Made by a program: the position numbers and the translations under genes. Positions 1 to 10,726 of a stretch of DNA of 64,000 nt are shown piece after piece; positions within the stretch are counted from its first letter, which is position 1, and each line of letters opens with the position of its first letter. The DNA is from Bartonella sp. 220B (GTDB taxonomy: Bacteria > Pseudomonadota > Alphaproteobacteria > Rhizobiales > Rhizobiaceae), in contig NZ_JANHOI010000002.1 in the NCBI RefSeq assembly GCF_026930205.1, forward strand, positions 124,001 through 188,000, read 5' to 3'. The notes beneath the pieces are model-generated. The model did not search any database. It was not told where the DNA came from and worked only from the letters and a program-made list of their open reading frames with translations.

Positions 1-81
1 GACTCGGATGAAAAGAACAGCTATGACCAGAGAGTTCTGATATTTTTAGAGATGCGCTGCTATTAAGATGATGCATTGTTT

Positions 82-528
82 TTAACACCGTTTTTGTGCG
101 AAGAAGTCTTTAAGCAGTTGAGAGGCTTCTTTTTCCTTGAAACCAGAATAGATCTCAGGTTTATGGTGACAGGTTGGTTGCTGATAAAAGCGTGGTCCGT
201 GTTCAATCGCGCCTCCTTTGGGGTCGCTTGTTGCGTAATAGAGACGCCGTATCCGTGCAAATGAAATGGCTGCAGCACACATAGCACAAGGTTCGAGCGT
301 TACATATAAGTCACAATCAGGAAGTCTTTCGCTTTGGAGTCTTTCACAAGCCATACGGATTACGCGCATTTCCGCGTGTCCTGTAGGATCATATGGAGCT
401 TTTATGGAGTTACCAGCACGTGCAATGATCGTTTCCCCGCGTGTGATAATGGCACCTACAGGAACCTCATCCTTTTTTTTCGCTTCTTGCGCTTCTAAGA
501 GAGCTATTTCCATCGGTGTCAAAGTCAT
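82..528 (-). CDS. tadA: tRNA-specific adenosine deaminase TadA
   Basis: This is a zinc-dependent deaminase of 148 residues that converts the wobble adenosine A34 of tRNA-Arg(ACG) to inosine in the cytoplasm. The sequence shows the family signature: an HAE motif (within TGHAEMRV) supplying a zinc ligand and the proton-shuttling glutamate, and PCAMC supplying the two zinc cysteines. The length matches bacterial TadA (about 150-170 residues). It is divergently oriented to rluB across a 262 bp gap. The upstream sequence has only a weak AAAG ribosome-binding site. A guanine or cytosine deaminase is the alternative, but the PCAMC context and the RNA-modification neighbours favour TadA. Confidence 0.9.
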   Translation of the reverse strand: MTLTPMEIALLEAQEAKKKDEVPVGAIITRGETIIARAGNSIKAPYDPTGHAEMRVIRMACERLQSERLPDCDLYVTLEPCAMCAAAISFARIRRLYYATSDPKGGAIEHGPRFYQQPTCHHKPEIYSGFKEKEASQLLKDFFAQKRC

Positions 529-790
529 CGTATTCTTTCGGCAGAAGTATAGGAAACCAAAAAGATTTTTCCATAAAGAAGACTGTTGTAAAATGAATGC
601 ACTATGATCCTTTGAAAGGGGACCTTATTTTTTTAAGGTTTAAAACAAACTTGCAAGTAAACAAGTGTATTATTATTGCTAAAGGATAGCAAATGATAAA
701 TGATTATGTTACTTCCCCTTTTGAGATAAGAGCTATAGTGCAGATAGGCGGTTTTTTGAACGTGCCGAAAGAGATTGGTGTAAAGAACAA

Positions 791-2197
791 ATGAAGGAAA
801 ACGGTGAGAGTGAACGGATTGCCAAAAGATTAGCGCGTGCAGGGGTTGCTTCACGTCGTGACGCAGAAATGATGATTTTTGCAGGCCGTATTGTTGTGAA
901 TGGTAAAGTTGTGACAACGCCTGCTTTTAATGTGACTCGCTCTGATATTATTAAAGTTGATGGTAAACCTTTGTCTCCTATAGAAAGAACGCGATTATGG
1001 CTTTATCATAAACCAGCGGGTCTTGTTACCACGCACCGTGATCCTGAAGGTAGACCAACAGTCTTTAGTAATTTACCGAAAGGAATGCCTCGTGTTCTTT
1101 CTGTAGGGAGGCTTGATATTAATACGGAAGGGCTTTTGTTGTTAACCAATGACGGTGGTTTAGCACGTATATTAGAGCTTCCTGTAACAGGATGGGTGCG
1201 TAAATATCGGGTTCGCGCTTATGGAAAAGTAAAACAGAGTGCACTTGATAATCTGAAAAATGGTATTGCGATTGATGGTATTTTTTATGGTTCGATTGAG
1301 GCATCGATTGAACGTGAACAAGGAACAAATCTATGGATTTCTGTAGCTTTGCGTGAAGGAAAAAATCGTGAAATAAAAAATGTTCTTGGTGCATTAGGAT
1401 TATCAGTTAATCGTTTAATTCGTATTTCTTATGGTCCATTTCAACTCTCTGATTTGGAAGAGGGAGCTGTTCGTGAAATAAAAGGACGGACGTTGCGTGA
1501 GCAATTGGGTGAGCGTTTAATTATGCAAGCTAATGCAGATTTTGACTCTCCTATTCTGAAGCCTTTTTCAAATTCTGCGGTTGTTGCAGAAAGACAAAGT
1601 GATAAAAATTTTGCTATCACCAAGGGGAGTTGGATTTTTTCGAGTGGAAGGGATGTGCAACACAGACAGCGAGGTGGTTCTGCTAAGCATAGTCAATCAC
1701 GATTGGGTACAACAACTGATGAGAAATTGATTCATAAGGATAAGAATGAGGAAAGAAAAACAGGGCGTATTTTGCCTCGTTCGCGCCATTCTAATGTTTG
1801 GATGGCGCCTGGTGCACGTCCGCACAGTGTGCGTAAGAGAGCTTCCTATAGTGAGGATAGCTCTCATGATTATAAAAGTAATTTGGTTGGCAAAAAATCT
1901 TTTCATAAAGGTAAGGAAAAGTCATCAGAAGTTCAGTTTCGGGAAGAACGAGACACTCGTTTTGATCAAAGACAGAGTAAAAAATCTTTCGGTAAGACGC
2001 GTTTTAGTGACAAGAAGGAGCGTTTTTTAAAGAAAAAAGAAGAAAAGGTTATGAAGGGTAATAATGATGAGCCTTCTTTTAAGAGCAAACGAAGGACTAA
2101 ATCATTTGAGAGTGCCATGAAAAAATCTAAGGCATATAGCAGTGATGCGAAGACACCAAAAAAATTTGGAGGACCATGTGCGGGTCGTCGGCGGTAG
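791..2197 (+). CDS. rluB: 23S rRNA pseudouridine synthase, RluB family, with long basic tail
   Basis: This enzyme isomerises a uridine of 23S rRNA to pseudouridine (RluB acts at U2605 in E. coli). An S4 RNA-binding domain occupies roughly residues 10-60 ([14 protein letters not shown]). The RsuA/RluB/E/F catalytic domain follows to about residue 245, with the catalytic-loop signature [17 protein letters not shown] containing the catalytic aspartate, and KNREIKNVL. Residues from about 250 to 468 form a low-complexity tail rich in Lys, Arg, Ser and Phe with no recognised fold. Such tails are common in alphaproteobacterial RluB proteins; E. coli RluB is only about 290 residues. The 3' end overlaps the likely rsmD start by 20 bp. 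Confidence 0.88.
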   Translation: MKENGESERIAKRLARAGVASRRDAEMMIFAGRIVVNGKVVTTPAFNVTRSDIIKVDGKPLSPIERTRLWLYHKPAGLVTTHRDPEGRPTVFSNLPKGMPRVLSVGRLDINTEGLLLLTNDGGLARILELPVTGWVRKYRVRAYGKVKQSALDNLKNGIAIDGIFYGSIEASIEREQGTNLWISVALREGKNREIKNVLGALGLSVNRLIRISYGPFQLSDLEEGAVREIKGRTLREQLGERLIMQANADFDSPILKPFSNSAVVAERQSDKNFAITKGSWIFSSGRDVQHRQRGGSAKHSQSRLGTTTDEKLIHKDKNEERKTGRILPRSRHSNVWMAPGARPHSVRKRASYSEDSSHDYKSNLVGKKSFHKGKEKSSEVQFREERDTRFDQRQSKKSFGKTRFSDKKERFLKKKEEKVMKGNNDEPSFKSKRRTKSFESAMKKSKAYSSDAKTPKKFGGPCAGRRR

Positions 2198-2735
2198 ATT
2201 TGCTGGGCGTGTTTTATTTGCTCCTGTAGGACAGTCGATTCGTCCAACCAGTGATCGTACGCGCGAAAGCCTTTTCAATATTCTTGCTAATCGAGAAGAA
2301 CAATTTTGGACTAATAAACGCATTCTTGACCTTTTTGCGGGGACAGGTGCTTTAGGCATAGAGGCTCTATCGCGTGGTGCAAAAGCTGCAGTTTTTGTTG
2401 AAAATTCAGTTGAAGGGCGTGGACTGCTGCAAAAGAATATTGAAGCTTTCGACTTACAGTCTATAGGGCGTATTTTGCGTCGTGATGCAACAAAATTGGG
2501 CAATATTGGGACAATGCTTCCATTTGATGTTATTTGTGCAGATCCTCCCTATGGTCGTTGTTTAGGTGAGCGTGCTTTTGTGGAAGCTCTGAGGGGAGGG
2601 TGGGCAAAAGCTGATACACTCTTTGTACTTGAAGAAAAGAAAGATGCAATTATTCATTTACCTGATACATTTTATCTGGATGATGAGCGTTTTTATGGGG
2701 AAACAGCAATACGGTTTTATAAACTACGCCCATAA
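2178..2735 (+). CDS. rsmD: 16S rRNA (guanine(966)-N(2))-methyltransferase RsmD
   Basis: This is an S-adenosylmethionine-dependent methyltransferase acting on G966 of 16S rRNA. Visible motifs are the family start [24 protein letters not shown], the SAM-binding [19 protein letters not shown], and the catalytic ADPPYG (an NPPY-type motif). I place the start at GTG 2178, because GGAGGA at 2168-2173 lies just upstream and homologous proteins begin at this point. An in-frame ATG at 2142 would add 12 residues that look unlike the family. With the GTG start the protein is 185 residues, normal for RsmD. The gene overlaps rluB by 20 bp, implying translational coupling. Confidence 0.88.
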   Translation: MRVVGGRFAGRVLFAPVGQSIRPTSDRTRESLFNILANREEQFWTNKRILDLFAGTGALGIEALSRGAKAAVFVENSVEGRGLLQKNIEAFDLQSIGRILRRDATKLGNIGTMLPFDVICADPPYGRCLGERAFVEALRGGWAKADTLFVLEEKKDAIIHLPDTFYLDDERFYGETAIRFYKLRP

Positions 2736-3327
2736 CTTCAGGTTTGAGAAAGTTCTTGTTCCTATCCGATAGATGAGAGAGAGTATTTTATAGACCTTTT
2801 TTCATAGTATTTTTTATAAAGAAGTTACTTCATTCATGAAGAGTCGGTTTAAAAATCAATCAAAGATAGAGAGATTGTATACATCTATTTTTCATCATCA
2901 ACGTATAATTTTTTATTTTTAATATGATACATCTCAATATATGGTAATTTGAGAGCTCTTCTCATAGTTATTACAATGCGTTCATTTTAGCTAGGCAATA
3001 TAAGCAGTATATAAAAAGTATCATTGTCCTTGCAATGTTGCTGTACACTTACAAAACTCTTGCAAACATTATAAAAATGCCTCGCGTAAAACTGATTTTT
3101 CAGTATCTTTTTATCATGTTTTGTAGAAAACTATTGACGGACTCTATACAAAATATTTTTTAAAATAAATTGGCCATTTTTATATCCTTGATATACTCTC
3201 TGTACAATTTTATCAGACACAGCATTTTTACTATGAAGATTATTTTATCCATTAAAAATAAAAGATAAGTAATGTATAAAATTACGATTTGAGAGTATTT
3301 CTTTAACAAATCTTCTAGGGGGGAAGT
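2736..3327. other. AT-rich intergenic region between rsmD and the transketolase genes
   Basis: These 592 bp are strongly AT-rich and carry no ORF with recognisable protein features on either strand. A short minus-strand ORF here lacks family features and looks random. The right end holds a strong ribosome-binding site (GGGGGAAG at about 3318-3325) for the transketolase gene. No convincing terminator hairpin was seen after rsmD. Confidence 0.5.
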
Positions 3328-4171
3328 ATGGCTTATGCGACCAACAAAGCAGATATCTGCGATGCAATTTACGCTCTGCGTTTGCGTCTTAAAACACTTG
3401 ATCTCATTAGAAAAGCAAAGTCCGGACACACAGCTAGTAGTCTTTCATGCATTGATTTTATTTATATCTTATACAGATATATTCTGCAAATAAATTCAAC
3501 CCGTATCCACGATCCCAATCGCGATCGATATATTCAAAGTAAGGGACATGCGGTTGAGGCGTTGTATATTATCTTATCAGAAATGGGGTATTTTGATCCT
3601 CAACTGCTCGAGACTTATCTAAAATTTGGTTCTCATTTTATTGGCTATGTAAGCAAAAAAATTCCAGGTATCGAACAAAGTACAGGTTCTCTTGGTCATG
3701 GTTTGTCTCTTGGGGCTGGTGTGGCTCTTTCTGGACTGCTTAATTCTCAATCCTACCGTGTTTTTGTGCTTCTTGGTGATGGCGAAATGACAGAGGGATC
3801 CGTAGGCTGTACTCTTTGCAGCACACTATAAACTCAGCAATCTTATCGCGGTTATTGATAGAAATAGGCTACAAATTACTGATATGACTGATGTTTTAAT
3901 GAAAACGGAGCTCTTAGCAGATAAATTTATAAGTTTTGGGTGGCATGTTATGGAAATGGATGGTCACGATATAACACAATTGAAGAAATCGTTAGGATCA
4001 CTTTCATCGCATAAGGAAAAACCAACAGCAATACTGATGAACACTATAAAGGGAAGTGGAATTTCCATTATGGAAAACGACATACTCTGGCACCATAAAG
4101 TTCCAACAGATGAGGAATATAATATTGCGGTTAATGAAATTCAGAGTAAAATTCAATTAATGGGAGAATGA
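3328..4171 (+). pseudogene. Transketolase N-terminal subunit, frameshifted
   Basis: This gene encodes the thiamine-diphosphate-binding half of a two-subunit transketolase, which transfers C2 units in the non-oxidative pentose phosphate pathway. The first part (3328-3804) shows SKGHAVEALY, GSLGHGLSLGAG and the GDGEMTEGSV start of the TPP-binding motif. The reading frame then breaks. It resumes at 3806 in the +2 frame as AVLFAAHYKLSNLIAVIDRN and continues to a normal C-terminus at 4171. Family members have a Trp-Glu pair at the break, so the sequence is best explained by loss of 5 nt near 3804/3805. The frame-1 product stops at 3831. The break falls inside the TPP motif, so the two halves as written cannot form a working subunit. 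A sequencing error is possible. Confidence 0.8.
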
Positions 4172-5133
4172 ACGTGGGTGTTCCTCATCAAAAAACGCAG
4201 ACTGCTGTGAAATTTTCAAACCTCGAGATTGTGAATAAAACGCTTATAAATATAGCGCGATTTGATAAAGATATTATTGTTTTAACAGCTGATACACGCA
4301 TGTCTGGAAAAATTGATCAATTCGCAAAGCTCTATCCAGAACGTATTGTAGAAGTTGGTATTGCTGAACAAAATTTGGTAGGCGTTGCTGCGGGACTTGC
4401 CTCATGTGGAAAGAAGCCATTTATTGTTTCACAAGCTTGTTTTTTGACAACGCGTGCACTTGAACAAATAAAGGTAGATGTTGCTTATTGCGAAAACCCT
4501 GTTCGATTGATTGGGATTAGTGCTGGGATTAGCTATGGACCACTCGGAGCAACACATCATGCCATTTCCGATTTTGCTTCGCTTCGCGCTATTCCTAACA
4601 TACGCATTATTGCTCCTGCTGATAATAAAGAAACAGAAGCAGCTATACTCTCTACCCTAAATGACCCTCTGCCTGTTTATATACGTTTAGGCAAGCGTGC
4701 AGTGGAAAATATTCATGATGATGTTTCAAAAATCGATATTCGTAAAGTTTCTGTTATTAAAAAGGGCAAAGATATCCTCTTGCTTGCCACTGGAGAGACT
4801 GTTCAGATTTGTCTCGATGCTGCTGAAGAACTCCAAAAGTATGAAATTATACCAACAGTTGTCAGTATACCAACAATTCGGCCTTTAGATGATGTCTCTG
4901 TACGAGAACTATGCAAACTTCACAGATCTGTTCTCGTCTGTGAAGAGCATAGTATAAATGGAGGGTTTGGAGATGCAATTGCGAGATTACTTATAGAACA
5001 GGGCATTCCATGCAAATTTACATCGTTAGGAATACCGGATGAGCCGATCTGTAATGGAAGCCAATTGGATATTTTAGCACATTATGGGATCAGCCAAGGT
5101 AATATAATGAAAACGATATTAGCAATGCAATAA
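4168..5133 (+). CDS. Transketolase C-terminal subunit
   Basis: This 321-residue protein is the second subunit of a split transketolase. It combines the pyrimidine-binding domain (about residues 15-175, with VEVGIAEQNLVGVAAGLA holding the glutamate that activates the TPP cofactor) and the C-terminal transketolase domain (about residues 185-320). Its ATG overlaps the TGA of the upstream subunit in an ATGA arrangement, so the two are translationally coupled. The frame is fully open, unlike the partner gene. Split transketolases are known from many bacteria and archaea. Other members of this family act in dedicated sugar pathways, so the exact substrate is open. A separate full-length transketolase probably exists elsewhere in the genome (inference). 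Confidence 0.85.
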   Translation: MNVGVPHQKTQTAVKFSNLEIVNKTLINIARFDKDIIVLTADTRMSGKIDQFAKLYPERIVEVGIAEQNLVGVAAGLASCGKKPFIVSQACFLTTRALEQIKVDVAYCENPVRLIGISAGISYGPLGATHHAISDFASLRAIPNIRIIAPADNKETEAAILSTLNDPLPVYIRLGKRAVENIHDDVSKIDIRKVSVIKKGKDILLLATGETVQICLDAAEELQKYEIIPTVVSIPTIRPLDDVSVRELCKLHRSVLVCEEHSINGGFGDAIARLLIEQGIPCKFTSLGIPDEPICNGSQLDILAHYGISQGNIMKTILAMQ

Positions 5134-5299
5134 TAGACAAAAATCCTAAATTATATCTCAATATACACGCTCGTTAAAAAAGAATGTCAATCATTCAGAA
5201 TGAGAAAAGAAAACAGGATAAACAGGCGTAAGAAACCATACTTTTCCTGCTTTTAATGAAAAAATGCTCTTTTGCTAAAGAGAGGACAATACAGTTTTC

Positions 5300-6451
5300 T
5301 CAGTGTTCAAAAGCGTCTATATTTACTAAGCTTTCACCTGTAATGTCTTTAATCGTTTGTGCACCGGTCAATGTCATCGCTACGCGCATTTCATTTGCAA
5401 AAAGATCAAGCAGATGAGCAACACCTTTCTCACCTGCTGCTGCAAGTGCATAAACAAAAGCACGACCAATCATAACGGCATCCGCACCTTGCGCTATCAT
5501 ACGTACAACATCAAGGCCAGAACGAACACCAGAATCCACTAAAATAGTCAAATCACCTTTTACGGCTTTTGCAATTGTTGGTAATGCGCGTACAGTTGAT
5601 AAGACACCATCAAGTTGGCGTCCTCCATGATTGGAAACAACAATACCATCAGCACCAAATTGTACGGCTTCTCGTGCATCTTCTGGATCAAGAATACCTT
5701 TCAAAATCATTTTTCCCTTCCAAAAATCCCGAATCCATTGCAGATCACGCCAACCAATTGATGGGTCAAAATTTGCACCAAGCCAACCAACATAATCGTC
5801 TAATGCAATCTTCTTTTTCAAATAGGTAGAAACATTTCCAAGATCATGGGGGCGCCCCATAACACCAACATTCCAAGCCCAATAAGGATGGGTAAAAGCT
5901 TGTAAAATACGGCGCAATCCAGCATAAGGTCCAGACATTCCCGAATGTGCATCGCGATAACGTGCACCAGGAACAGGCATATCGACAGTAAACACCAAGG
6001 TTTGCACACCAGATGTCCAAGCTCGCTCTAATACATCACGCATAAATCCACGGTCTTTAAGAACATAAAGTTGAAACCAAAATGCACTTCCAACGGCCCT
6101 CTGAACTTCTTCAATGGGGCAAACTGAAACTGAGGATAGGGTAAAGGGAATACCTTTTGTAACGGCTGCACGTGCTGCTTGTACCTCACCACGGCGTGCA
6201 TACATGCCCGTTAATCCAACGGGTGCAAGTATAATCGGTAAATGAAGTGTTTGATCAAAAAGTTTAGTTGAAAGATCAACTTTACCAATCTGCTTTAGAA
6301 TCCTTTGACGGAGTGCAAGTTCTTGAAGATCGGTACAGTTACGTCGTAGCGTTTCCTCAGCATAAGCGCCACCATCAATATAGTGAAAAAGAAAAGGAGG
6401 AAGTCGACGTTTTGCTGCTTTACGGTAATCAAATATTGAAGAAATAATCAT
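5300..6451 (-). CDS. lldD: FMN-dependent L-lactate dehydrogenase LldD
   Basis: This membrane-associated flavoenzyme oxidises L-lactate to pyruvate and passes electrons to the respiratory chain. At 383 residues it matches E. coli LldD in length and closely in sequence (the [19 protein letters not shown] start, [13 protein letters not shown], and the active-site [10 protein letters not shown] with the catalytic histidine near residue 275). FMN-binding segments such as [12 protein letters not shown] and the C-terminal [11 protein letters not shown] are intact. It stands alone, with no lactate regulator or permease beside it. In a host-associated bacterium lactate is a plausible carbon source (inference). 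Confidence 0.93.
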   Translation of the reverse strand: MIISSIFDYRKAAKRRLPPFLFHYIDGGAYAEETLRRNCTDLQELALRQRILKQIGKVDLSTKLFDQTLHLPIILAPVGLTGMYARRGEVQAARAAVTKGIPFTLSSVSVCPIEEVQRAVGSAFWFQLYVLKDRGFMRDVLERAWTSGVQTLVFTVDMPVPGARYRDAHSGMSGPYAGLRRILQAFTHPYWAWNVGVMGRPHDLGNVSTYLKKKIALDDYVGWLGANFDPSIGWRDLQWIRDFWKGKMILKGILDPEDAREAVQFGADGIVVSNHGGRQLDGVLSTVRALPTIAKAVKGDLTILVDSGVRSGLDVVRMIAQGADAVMIGRAFVYALAAAGEKGVAHLLDLFANEMRVAMTLTGAQTIKDITGESLVNIDAFEH

Positions 6452-7096
6452 AATAGTGCCATTGGTTTTTGAATGAAAAGTGAAAACACTCTAAAATGAA
6501 TAAAGACTCATCTACACGCCTCTTATTTAAAGGTTTTCTCAAATCATTTTATTCAGTAGAGGCAGGCTATAAAGATTGCAACTCAAAAAATACATTTATA
6601 AAAATGATATTTCTTTTATCCGGATTTATAAAAACTTCTTAGTGTTTATCTTTGAGCAATTTTATACATTCATACCTTGTGAATAGAGCTCTTTAAAATT
6701 GAGATGCTCTCCAATGTTCCGTTAAAAAATCTTTTTCTATCAAGCAATTTTCTGGTCATAATTATAGAGAAAAGAAGTAACTTAAACAAAAGCATCAAGA
6801 TATTGTCTAAATGAGAAATCAGATACTAAAGAAAGTGACTAACAATGCTAAATGAGAAAAATTTTCATTTTTTTAATAATATTATAGAATGATAGGTTTC
6901 TTCTATAATGACAGCAAAAAACAGTGAATATCTTCATTTAAATTTCCAAAAAGAGAGTGTGTGGTAGCAACTATTTTGCATAGTTATTGTGTAAAATATA
7001 CAAACAAAGAGTGATCCCCATCTATGAAAGATCAAAATATTCTTTCGATGAGATAGATTTTCTGTATAGAGTATACCAAAGTCTGTATTTTTTAAA
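6452..7096. other. AT-rich intergenic region, no feature recognised
   Basis: These 645 bp lie between two minus-strand genes, lldD and the dCTP deaminase gene. The stretch is AT-rich. I saw no ORF with recognisable content, no tRNA and no convincing terminator. It presumably carries the lldD promoter near its left end. Confidence 0.4.
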
Positions 7097-8185
7097 TCAT
7101 TTAAAATGTTTAGATAATTTTAATCCCTGTGCCTGGTAATGTGATCCAGTATCCTGCCCATAAAGTGCTAACGGTCGATGAAGCATATGTTCATACACTA
7201 AGCGACCAATAATTTGTCCATGCTCTAAGATAAATGGGACTTCATGGCTCCGCACTTCCAAAACCGCTTTTGCTCCTTTTCCACCTATTTCCATATGCCC
7301 AAATCCTGGGTCAAAAAAGCCTGCATAATGCACCCTAAATTCACCAACTAAAGGATCAAAGGGTGTCATTTCAGCAGCATAAAGTGGAGGAACATGGACA
7401 GTTTCTCGTGAAACCAAAATATAAAATTCATCAGGATCAAGAATCAGTTCTCTTTGACCACGATCAAAGAGAGGTTCCCAAAAATCTAGAATATCTGCAA
7501 CAGCACGTTTATCGATATCAATAACACTTGTGTGGCGTTTACCGCGATAGCCCACAAGTCCATTTTTGTCCCCCTTCAAATTAATGGAAAGCCCAATACC
7601 ACCAGCACTAATATTAGGTAAATCATCTGATATTAGCGTTTCATCTCTATGTAAAGCATGGAGTTCACTTTCATTTAAAGAGCTGTATCCTTTGCGAAAC
7701 CGAAGTTGTGATAAACGTGATCCGGTTCGTACTAAAATGGGGAATGTACGGGGACTAATTTCAAGATAAAGTGGACCATGATAACCATCACGGATTTTAT
7801 CGAATTCTTGTGCATTATCTGTAATCACACGGGTAAAAATGTCTAATCGTCCAGTAGAACTTTTAGGATTAGCAACGGCCGATAAAGTTTCTGGCAAAGC
7901 CAAGCTTTCTAAAAGAGGAACAATGTAAACACAACCTGTTTCTAACACTGCTCCGTCTTGCAAAGCAAATTCGTGCAACTTTAATTGTTTGAGTTTATCT
8001 AAAACTTTTACATTGGCTCCTGGCATAAAGGAAGCACGTATACGATAGGCTTTGTTGCCTAAACGAAGATCAAGACTTGCAGGTTGTATTTGGGTTTTAT
8101 CAAATGGACACAGAGCTTTGAGAATTTCATTATCAATCAAAGCTTGTATATCATTGTCTGCCAAAATACCGCTTACACGCGTCAT
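7097..8185 (-). CDS. dcd: 2'-deoxycytidine 5'-triphosphate deaminase, double-length form
   Basis: This enzyme deaminates dCTP to dUTP in thymidylate precursor synthesis. The protein is 362 residues, about twice the usual Dcd (about 190). It has an N-terminal dUTPase/Dcd-like half (IQPASLDLRLGNKAYRI, then NPKSSTGRLDIFTRV with the SSxxR-type motif) and a C-terminal half (DPLVGEFRVHYAGFFDPGFG, then VRSHEVPFILEHGQIIGRLVYE) that repeats the fold. This long form is typical of Rhizobiales and other alphaproteobacteria. It starts just before a 302 bp gap separating it from the divergent mutL. Confidence 0.85.
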   Translation of the reverse strand: MTRVSGILADNDIQALIDNEILKALCPFDKTQIQPASLDLRLGNKAYRIRASFMPGANVKVLDKLKQLKLHEFALQDGAVLETGCVYIVPLLESLALPETLSAVANPKSSTGRLDIFTRVITDNAQEFDKIRDGYHGPLYLEISPRTFPILVRTGSRLSQLRFRKGYSSLNESELHALHRDETLISDDLPNISAGGIGLSINLKGDKNGLVGYRGKRHTSVIDIDKRAVADILDFWEPLFDRGQRELILDPDEFYILVSRETVHVPPLYAAEMTPFDPLVGEFRVHYAGFFDPGFGHMEIGGKGAKAVLEVRSHEVPFILEHGQIIGRLVYEHMLHRPLALYGQDTGSHYQAQGLKLSKHFK

Positions 8186-8487
8186 ATATTATGCCTTCCA
8201 TTCCTACATTATCTCTTTTTGGCTCAGATAATTGATTGGCACAAGCTATTTTAAGACGATAAAATTATTCCCCTCAGGTTTTGCCAATCAATTTGTTGCT
8301 ACAATTCATACAAGAATACTACAAGCAATAAAACAATATTTGATACAATATTTTTTGAAAGTAAATTAAGAGTTGTTTTGTGCATAATATCTCTTACAAA
8401 CTCTCATTCTTGAATGTTGTACAAATAATGCTATCATAACGCAGAGTTTCTATTATAGAATCCACGGGAATCCTGTTAGAATTTATT
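8186..8487. other. Divergent promoter region between dcd and mutL
   Basis: These 302 bp separate two divergently transcribed genes and should hold both promoters. The region is AT-rich. I saw no hairpin terminator, as expected for a divergent gap, and did not identify a specific promoter with confidence. Confidence 0.4.
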
Positions 8488-10329
8488 ATGATCATACGTC
8501 ATCTTAGCGAAAATATTATTAATCAAATTGCTGCCGGTGAGGTGATTGAACGGCCCGCAAATGTTGTCAAAGAACTTGTTGAAAATGCTATTGATGCAGG
8601 AGCTACGCGAATCGAAATTGTCACGGCAAATGGAGGAAAAAATTTTATAAAGGTGAGCGATAATGGCTGTGGTATTCCAGCAGATCAGTTAACGCTAGCG
8701 GTTTCCCGCCATTGTACTTCAAAAATTACGGATGATGTGCACAATATCTGTTTCCTTGGGTTTCGAGGAGAAGCTTTACCCTCAATTGGTTCTGTTGCGA
8801 AACTGAAATTAACCTCACGAACAAAAGATTCTGATAGTGCTTTTGAAATTATTGTTACAGCAGGGAAAATGAGTGGACCAAAACCCGCTTCTGGCAATCT
8901 TGGAACGATTGTTGAAGTTCGTGACCTTTTCTTTGTGACACCAGCACGGCTAAAATTTATGAAAACTGATCGTGCTGAAGCGAATGCCATTAGCGATATG
9001 ATTAAACGAATTGCGATCGCATTTCCACATATTCGTTTTTCTCTTTCAGGTCCAGATAGAACGTCTATGGAACTCTCTGCTACGGAAAATAACACGCAAG
9101 GGCAGTTACAGCGTATTACGCAGATCATGGGTAAAGAATTTGCTCAAAACAGTATTGTACTTAATGCTGAACGCGAAACAGTGCGTTTAACAGGGTTTGC
9201 TTGTTTGCCATCCTTTAATCGCAGTAATAGCCTTCATCAATTTGCTTATGTTAATGGGCGTCCAGTACGAGACAAGTTTCTTTTTGGCGCAATTCGAGGA
9301 GCCTACGCTGATGTTATGACACGGGATCGTTATCCTGTATCTATTCTTTTTATTGATTTACCACCCGCTGATGTAGATGTTAACGTTCATCCAGCTAAAG
9401 CAGATGTGCGCTTCCGTGATTCAGGATTCATCCGCGGTTTAATCGTTGGAGCAATTCGTGAAGCGTTACATCAAGTTGGTGTTCGTCCGACTTCAACGCG
9501 TTCTGAAGCAATGTTAGCAGCCTTTCAGACACAACAGTTCTTGAAGCCTTTTAAAAGCACTCATCAACCTTTTTCTTCCAATCCACATCATCATTGTGCA
9601 TCCGCATCAATGGTCCATAAACCGCTGGAAATTACGAGCTCTTTTGGTTTAAAAGAAAAAGAAGAGACGACTCCTCTTATGGAGGGTTTAGATACGCCAA
9701 GCGGTGATGCTTACATTTCTAACATAGCACTATCATCAGAAGAATTATCTTATCCCCTAGGAGCAGCGAGAGCTCAAATCCATAAAAACTATATTATCGC
9801 TCAAACCCAAGATAGTTTGGTCATTGTCGACCAACATGCAGCTCATGAGCGATTGATTTATGAAGCACTCAAAAATGCACTTTATTCTAAACCGCTTCCC
9901 TCACAAATATTGCTTATTCCTGAAATTGTAGAACTCTCTGAAGAAGATGCAACATGCCTTTTAACGCACAAAGAGACTTTGCAGAAGTTTGGTTTGGGAA
10001 TAGAACCATTTGGGCCTGGTGCAATCGTTGTGCGCGAAACACCTTCTATGTTAGGAGAGATCAACATACAAGCGCTCATTAAAGATCTTGCAGATGAGGC
10101 TGCTGAATATGACACGACAGACAATTTAAAAGCAAAGCTTGATTATATTGCAGCAACGATGGCTTGTCATGGTTCAATACGGTCAGGGCGGATTTTACGC
10201 CCTGAAGAAATGAATGCATTGTTACGACAAATAGAAGCAACGCCTCATACAGGAACATGTAATCACGGACGTCCTACTTACATTGAACTCAAATTGGCAG
10301 ATATAGAAAAGCTTTTTGGTAGAAAATAA
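8488..10329 (+). CDS. mutL: DNA mismatch repair protein MutL
   Basis: MutL couples mismatch recognition by MutS to strand incision. The N-terminal GHKL ATPase is complete: ENAIDAGAT near residue 33, DNGCGIP near 57, and [10 protein letters not shown] near 91. A transducer domain follows to about residue 330, then a linker rich in Ser, His and Pro, and a C-terminal dimerisation domain. That domain carries [12 protein letters not shown] near residue 448, which fits the DQHA(X)2E(X)4E metal-binding endonuclease motif, and CNHGRPTY near the end. The protein is therefore expected to be a nicking MutL, as in bacteria without MutH. At 613 residues the length is normal. Confidence 0.95.
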   Translation: MIIRHLSENIINQIAAGEVIERPANVVKELVENAIDAGATRIEIVTANGGKNFIKVSDNGCGIPADQLTLAVSRHCTSKITDDVHNICFLGFRGEALPSIGSVAKLKLTSRTKDSDSAFEIIVTAGKMSGPKPASGNLGTIVEVRDLFFVTPARLKFMKTDRAEANAISDMIKRIAIAFPHIRFSLSGPDRTSMELSATENNTQGQLQRITQIMGKEFAQNSIVLNAERETVRLTGFACLPSFNRSNSLHQFAYVNGRPVRDKFLFGAIRGAYADVMTRDRYPVSILFIDLPPADVDVNVHPAKADVRFRDSGFIRGLIVGAIREALHQVGVRPTSTRSEAMLAAFQTQQFLKPFKSTHQPFSSNPHHHCASASMVHKPLEITSSFGLKEKEETTPLMEGLDTPSGDAYISNIALSSEELSYPLGAARAQIHKNYIIAQTQDSLVIVDQHAAHERLIYEALKNALYSKPLPSQILLIPEIVELSEEDATCLLTHKETLQKFGLGIEPFGPGAIVVRETPSMLGEINIQALIKDLADEAAEYDTTDNLKAKLDYIAATMACHGSIRSGRILRPEEMNALLRQIEATPHTGTCNHGRPTYIELKLADIEKLFGRK

Positions 10330-10445
10330 GTTTTCATTGGCTCCTTGAGAAGGAAATATTTTTTTAAATCATTCTCGACTTTAGAAGGCATTTTATGGCA
10401 CTGTATTTGTATAACTTCTCATGAAACAGGAAGGAATTATAAAGA

Positions 10446-10682
10446 ATGTTTTCCAGTGATGTACGTGAAGCAAAGATCCATTATACCAATAATGGATATA
10501 AAATTGTAGAATATGGAACCTATACGCGTTGTGCTGTTAGCGGAGAAAAAATCCCAATAGATGATTTAAAATATTGGAATCATCACCGCCAAGAAGCATA
10601 TGCGAGTTGTGAAATTTCCTATCATCGTGAACTTGAATGCAATTCATATCTCCGTCAATTGTTAGAAACACAGAAAAAGTAA
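10446..10682 (+). CDS. DUF2093 family small protein
   Basis: This 78-residue soluble protein of unknown function belongs to a family largely confined to alphaproteobacteria. The family pattern is visible as REAKIHY near the start, then RCAVSGEKIPIDDLKYWN and RQEAYASCE. The ATG is preceded by AGGAA (CAGGAAGGAATTATAAAG), giving good support for the start. It lies between mutL and lpxK, its usual neighbours in Rhizobiales. The single CAVSGE cysteine does not make a recognised zinc-binding site. Confidence 0.8.
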   Translation: MFSSDVREAKIHYTNNGYKIVEYGTYTRCAVSGEKIPIDDLKYWNHHRQEAYASCEISYHRELECNSYLRQLLETQKK

Positions 10683-10726
10683 CCAGTTGAAAACTCTAAA
10701 TTTATCTTTTTCTTCAAAAGGACAAA

